From positions 1 through 9,438 of the forward strand of contig JANNAV010000069.1 of assembly GCA_031384695.1 (NCBI GenBank): DNA of 9,438 nucleotides. Direction: 5' to 3'. This stretch comes from JANNAV01 sp031384695. Lineage in GTDB: Bacteria; Pseudomonadota; Alphaproteobacteria; Rhodobacterales; Rhodobacteraceae. The notes below the pieces were generated by a model that saw only the letters and a list, made by a program, of their open reading frames with translations, had not been told where the DNA came from and did not search any database. Made by a program: the position numbers and the translations under genes. Shown piece after piece: positions 6,666-9,438 of the stretch. Positions within the stretch are counted from its first letter, which is position 1. The number at the start of each line of letters is the position of its first letter.

Positions 6666-7367
6666 TTACGCCCCCGCCAACCCTTCCGCCCGGCACGCCG
6701 CCGCCTCGGCCTGCCACTCGGCGGCATAATCCACGTTCTGCCAGGCCTCAAACCACGGGCCGCCGCGCGTGTAATGCACCGCATCGGGCTTGCCTGTTGC
6801 GGGCTTTTCGCACCACCCCTCCAGCCAGTTCCAGCTTTGCGGGATCGCGCCGATCTCGTTATCCTTTGCCCATTGCATCCGGTGCAGATAGGCACCGCTC
6901 TCGCGGTTCACCCGCGCAACCGTCAACTGCCGTGTCGAGGGATGCCCACAGTTGAACAGCATGAACGATGACCAGTTCTTGCGCGGATAGCTGGTCTGCA
7001 CCGCCCCATCCATCTTGGTGGCCTCCTTCGGCGTGTAATCATGATGCACACAGGCCACCGCATGCGCCGGGTTCATGTATTGCCCCAGCTTTGCCACATC
7101 GCCAAAGAACAGAAAGTCGCAATCCGCAAACAGCGCCCAGCCCTGAAAGCCCGCCAGATGCGGCGTCAGAAACCGCGAATAGGTGAACTCGGTCGAGGCA
7201 AGCGGATCAACCACGCGGCTGTAATTGCCCTGCGCCACCATCTCGTCCACCTTGATCGGGATCACCTCAACCGGCACGCTGGCATGGCGCAGCAAAGACC
7301 GCCGCGCCACCTGATAGGCGATGTCCTCGCGCGAATCCCACCCGATGAATACCCTCAGCTTTTCCAT
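6666..7367 (-). CDS. Small cytosolic glycosyltransferase-like protein with DxD motif (GT8-like)
   Basis: A 233-residue protein without signal peptide or membrane segment. The N-terminus MEKLRVFIGWDSREDIAYQV is a pattern I associate with bacterial GT8-like sugar transferases. The acidic DxD metal and nucleotide-sugar site is D82-C-D84 in LFADCDFLFFGD, preceded by TEFTYSRFLTPHL (59-71), where the family places its Arg. SSFMLFNCGHPS (133-144), IPQSWNWLEGW (175-185) and the C-terminal HYTRGGPWFEAW (198-209) fit acceptor and metal-binding positions of the family. Donor and acceptor cannot be named. I chose the ATG at 7367 because AAGGGG (7374-7379) is six bases upstream; an in-frame TTG at 7394 would add nine poorly conserved-looking residues. 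The gene lies between a GT30-like gene (63-base gap) and legB (71-base gap), all in one direction, so it probably helps build the glycan that receives the nonulosonic acid. That role is an inference. Confidence 0.82.
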   Translation of the reverse strand: MEKLRVFIGWDSREDIAYQVARRSLLRHASVPVEVIPIKVDEMVAQGNYSRVVDPLASTEFTYSRFLTPHLAGFQGWALFADCDFLFFGDVAKLGQYMNPAHAVACVHHDYTPKEATKMDGAVQTSYPRKNWSSFMLFNCGHPSTRQLTVARVNRESGAYLHRMQWAKDNEIGAIPQSWNWLEGWCEKPATGKPDAVHYTRGGPWFEAWQNVDYAAEWQAEAAACRAEGLAGA

Positions 7368-7373
7368 ACCATA

Positions 7374-7379
7374 CCCCTT
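7374..7379 (-). promoter_or_regulatory. Ribosome binding site for the GT8-like gene
   Basis: AAGGGG on the minus strand lies six bases before the ATG at 7367. It sets this start apart from an in-frame TTG at 7394 and from an out-of-frame ATG five bases upstream of the chosen one. Confidence 0.5.
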
Positions 7380-7395
7380 GCCATACCGCCGCAAA

Positions 7396-7405
7396 CCCTA
7401 TCGCC
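7396..7405 (-). repeat. Second copy of the 10-base leader element, upstream of the GT8-like gene
   Basis: GGCGATAGGG on the minus strand, identical to 6605-6614 in the legB leader. Here 17 bases separate it from the AGGGGTAT that precedes the start codon, whereas in the legB leader the two are nearly adjacent. The surrounding 63-base gap shows no convincing terminator hairpin and only a poor promoter match. Confidence 0.35.
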
Positions 7406-7430
7406 GCCCGCCATGCCTCGCAACCCGCGA

Positions 7431-8744
7431 TCAGCGCGCAGGCGGCAACAGGCCCAGCACCGCGTCTACCGTCTGCTGCAACGCCGCCTGCCCCTGCGCC
7501 AGCACCATAGACGCCCGCTGCGCGCGGGCCGCCCGCAAATCCTCATGGCGCAACGCCCCGGTCACCGCCGCCGCCAACTCTGCCGCGTCCCCCACCATCC
7601 GCGCGCCCCCCACCGCCGCCAGCGCGGCGTAGCTTTCGGCAAAATTGCCAACCGCAGGCCCATGCACCACCGTTGAACCCAGCGCCACCGCCTCGAACGG
7701 GTTCTTGCCCGTCAACGCCCGCCCCTCGGGCATCACCAACGAATGTCCGATAAAGGAAATCGGCGCCAGCCGGTACCAAAGCCCCATTTCCCCAACCGTA
7801 TCCGCCAGATACACCGCATCCTCGCGCGCAGGCACCGCAGCTTTGCTGCGCTGTGCGACCGATCCGAACACCGCCACACAGCGCGCCGCCGTGTTTTCCG
7901 CATCGCTCAATTGCCGTGGCGCAAGGATCAGCAGCAAATCCGGCAGCACCCGCCGCGCCAGCCTGTGCGCCTCCAGCACCACCGCATCTTCCCGCCCTTC
8001 GGTCGCCGCCGCCAGCCAAACCGGCCGCCCGCCAATCGCCACCGCCAACGCCTGCCGCGCGGCCACCTGATCCGGCAGCGGTTCCGCCGCCGCCTTCAAC
8101 AGCCCCGCCACCCGCACCCGCGCCGGATCAGCCCCCAGCGCAATCAGCCGCTCGCGCGTCAAGCCGTCCTGCACCAGCATCAGCCGCAGCATCGCCAGCA
8201 CATCGCCAAACATCCTGCCCATCCGCTTGCGGCCCGCAAAGCGGTGATCGGTCAGCCGCGCATTGGCCATCATCACCGGTATCCCCCGCGCGCGCAGGCG
8301 GTCCAGCATCAACGGCCACAAATCCAGTTCCGCCACCACCACGGCATCGGGCCGCCAATGGTCCAGAAACCGCTGCACCGCCCCTGCCGCCTCCATCGGC
8401 GCGTATTGGTGCACGCAGGCCCCCGGCAACCCCAGTGTCGCAAGCCCGTCGGCCCCGGTGCGGGTGTTGGTGGTCAGCACGATCTGCATATCCGATCGCA
8501 ACAGCAGCACCGCCCGGATCACCGACAGCAGCGCCATCGCCTCGCCCAACCCCAAAGCATGTAGCCAAAGCACCGGGCCGGGCGCGCGGGCGGCACTTGC
8601 CACCCCCTCGCGCTCGGCCAATCGCGCAGCGTCTTCCTTGCCGCGCCCCACCCGCCGCCGCAGGCTGATGCGCCAAAGCGGGGCCGCCCGCCGCGCCAGC
8701 GCCAGATACAGCCGCAACGCCCAGCCTCTCTTATGGCCGCGCAT
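7431..8744 (-). CDS. Divergent GT30 glycosyltransferase, WaaA/KdtA (Kdo transferase) paralogue
   Basis: GT30 enzymes transfer Kdo from CMP-Kdo to lipid A at the inner membrane. This 437-residue protein has the overall WaaA plan: a basic amphipathic N-terminus (WALRLYLALARRAAPLWRI, 8-26), RGKEDAARLAER (34-45), VLWLHALGLGEA (58-69) with the putative base Glu68, TTNTRTG (91-97), HQYAPMEAAGAVQRFLDHWRPD (112-133), VAELDLWP (137-144), ANARLT (160-165), VYLADTVGEMGLWYRLAPISFIG (311-333), and NPFEAVALG then GPAVGNF. It departs from family positions I recall as conserved: SVGE reads GLGE; the His of S-T-H-x-G-E is Glu249; the His of PRHPER is Gln278; GGHNPLEP reads TGKNPFEA with Lys347. It may thus use another acceptor or another CMP-ulosonic acid, possibly CMP-legionaminate, or may be a known second Kdo-transferase lineage. 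The ATG at 8744 shares its A with the sulfatase stop; a GTG at 8747 is the alternative start. The usual partner lpxK is not adjacent. Confidence 0.85.
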   Translation of the reverse strand: MRGHKRGWALRLYLALARRAAPLWRISLRRRVGRGKEDAARLAEREGVASAARAPGPVLWLHALGLGEAMALLSVIRAVLLLRSDMQIVLTTNTRTGADGLATLGLPGACVHQYAPMEAAGAVQRFLDHWRPDAVVVAELDLWPLMLDRLRARGIPVMMANARLTDHRFAGRKRMGRMFGDVLAMLRLMLVQDGLTRERLIALGADPARVRVAGLLKAAAEPLPDQVAARQALAVAIGGRPVWLAAATEGREDAVVLEAHRLARRVLPDLLLILAPRQLSDAENTAARCVAVFGSVAQRSKAAVPAREDAVYLADTVGEMGLWYRLAPISFIGHSLVMPEGRALTGKNPFEAVALGSTVVHGPAVGNFAESYAALAAVGGARMVGDAAELAAAVTGALRHEDLRAARAQRASMVLAQGQAALQQTVDAVLGLLPPAR

Positions 8745-9438
8745 CACTCACCACGCGGAAAACGCTGGTTTTCCTCCAACGTGTTCAGATCCATGTGGTT
8801 GCGCATATACCGCTCCGATGCCGCCCTGAGCGGCTGATAATCCCAAGGATAATAACTGCCATTGCGCAGCGCCTCATAGACCACCCAGCGCCGCGCCTGC
8901 GACGCGCGCACTTCCGCATCATAGGCCGCCAGATCCCACCGCGCATCTGCCATCGCCCGGAAACCGGCCAGAATATCGCCCACCGCCGCATCACCCGCGC
9001 GGTTGTGCCTTTCCGAAGGGTCCGCTTCCAGATCAAACAACTGCTCCGGGTCAGCCGCACAACGGATGTATTTCCAACGCCCCAGCCGCAAGCCAACCAT
9101 CGGCGTGATCGTGCCTTCGGCGGCATATTCCATCGCCACTGCCGCCCCCCGCGCCGCGCCCCCTGCCAAGGCCAGCAGGCTTTCGCCATCAGTCCAGGGC
9201 ATCACCTCGTCCAGCGAAATCCCCGCCAGATCACACAGCGTCGGCAACAGGTCCAACGTCGATACCGGCGTGTCGATCCGCGCCGGTGCAAGCCCGGGTG
9301 CCGCAATCATCATCGGCACCCGTGCGGCGCCCTCAAAGAAGTTCATCTTGAACCAAAGCCCGCGTTCGCCCAGCATGTCACCGTGATCCGAGGTGAACAC
9401 GATGATCGCCTCCTGCCGCGTCGCCTCCAGCACCGCCA
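8744..9438 (-). CDS. betC: Choline-sulfatase-type sulfatase, C-terminal part (5' end beyond window)
   Basis: Choline sulfatase hydrolyses choline-O-sulfate to choline and sulfate, feeding glycine betaine synthesis. About 231 codons are visible, running off the window edge. They begin within the core of the sulfatase fold: TSDHGDMLGERGLWFKMNFFE contains the metal-binding Asp-His pair and the active-site Lys, followed by ARVPMMIAAPG and STLDLLPTLCDLAG. Further on RLGRWKYIRCAADPEQLFDLEADP is the usual second sulfatase block, and the end, PWDYQPLRAASERYMRNHMDLN, is the characteristic choline-sulfatase tail. The N-terminal Cys/Ser-x-Pro-x-Arg formylglycine site lies outside the window, so activity cannot be judged. 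The stop overlaps the GT30-like gene start by one to four bases, implying cotranscription with a glycan gene rather than with the betaine genes that usually accompany betC. A sulfatase of this subfamily acting on another substrate is possible. Confidence 0.88.
   Translation of the reverse strand, partial: AVLEATRQEAIIVFTSDHGDMLGERGLWFKMNFFEGAARVPMMIAAPGLAPARIDTPVSTLDLLPTLCDLAGISLDEVMPWTDGESLLALAGGAARGAAVAMEYAAEGTITPMVGLRLGRWKYIRCAADPEQLFDLEADPSERHNRAGDAAVGDILAGFRAMADARWDLAAYDAEVRASQARRWVVYEALRNGSYYPWDYQPLRAASERYMRNHMDLNTLEENQRFPRGE

Noticed and set aside
7368..7430. Promoter or terminator in the gap after the GT30-like gene
   Set aside because: The best pair, TTGCGA with TAGGGT, matches the -10 consensus at only three positions, and no hairpin with a U-run is visible.
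7743..8668. Overlapping plus-strand frames of about 270 codons opposite the GT30-like gene
   Set aside because: Proline/arginine-rich antisense shadows; the minus-strand frame carries all GT30 motifs.
1..9438. CRISPR arrays, insertion sequences, tRNA or rRNA genes
   Set aside because: No regularly spaced direct repeats, transposase-like frames, terminal inverted repeats or RNA gene signatures were seen; the coding frames are continuous.

Overview
The window is a very GC-rich (roughly two-thirds G+C, my estimate), densely packed block in which every supported gene lies on the minus strand. Codon use, the alanine- and arginine-rich proteins and the look of the choline-sulfatase and Kdo-transferase-like proteins suggest an alphaproteobacterium, probably of the Rhodobacterales (Rhodobacter/Roseobacter relatives). 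That placement is an inference from composition and remembered family resemblance, not from a search.

In transcription order (high to low coordinates) the layout is: the C-terminal part of a choline-sulfatase-type sulfatase (8744-9438, cut by the window edge); a divergent GT30 / Kdo-transferase (WaaA) paralogue (7431-8744); a 63-base gap; a small DxD glycosyltransferase of GT8-like character (6666-7367); a 71-base gap with a weak promoter candidate; then seven tightly coupled genes for a CMP-activated nonulosonic acid: legB (5614-6594), legC (4459-5610), legG (3299-4462), legI (2226-3302), a NeuD/PglD-type acetyltransferase filling the LegH role (1585-2226), ptmE with CBS domains (530-1588) and legF (1-533, cut by the window edge). 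Four of the junctions from legC onward are ATGA overlaps and one is a TGATG overlap, so this is almost certainly one operon. No stretch without a gene exceeds 71 bases.

The seven genes match the GDP-linked legionaminic acid route known from Campylobacter. PtmE makes the GDP-linked amino sugar, LegB dehydrates it to the 4-keto-6-deoxy sugar, LegC aminates C4, the NeuD-like enzyme acetylates that amine, LegG releases GDP and inverts C2, LegI condenses the product with phosphoenolpyruvate, and LegF activates the product as the CMP sugar. LegB/LegC and a NeuC-type epimerase together argue against both sialic acid and pseudaminic acid. The enzymes supplying the amino-sugar phosphate, a flippase and a recognised nonulosonate transferase are not in the window.

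The most interesting part is upstream: a GT30 paralogue that lacks three histidines I recall as conserved in Kdo transferases sits beside a CMP-ulosonic-acid cassette, is translationally coupled to a sulfatase, and is followed by a small glycosyltransferase. It is a reasonable candidate for a transferase that uses CMP-legionaminate instead of CMP-Kdo. A perfect 15-base inverted repeat inside legF and a 10-base element shared by the only two gene leaders are smaller observations.
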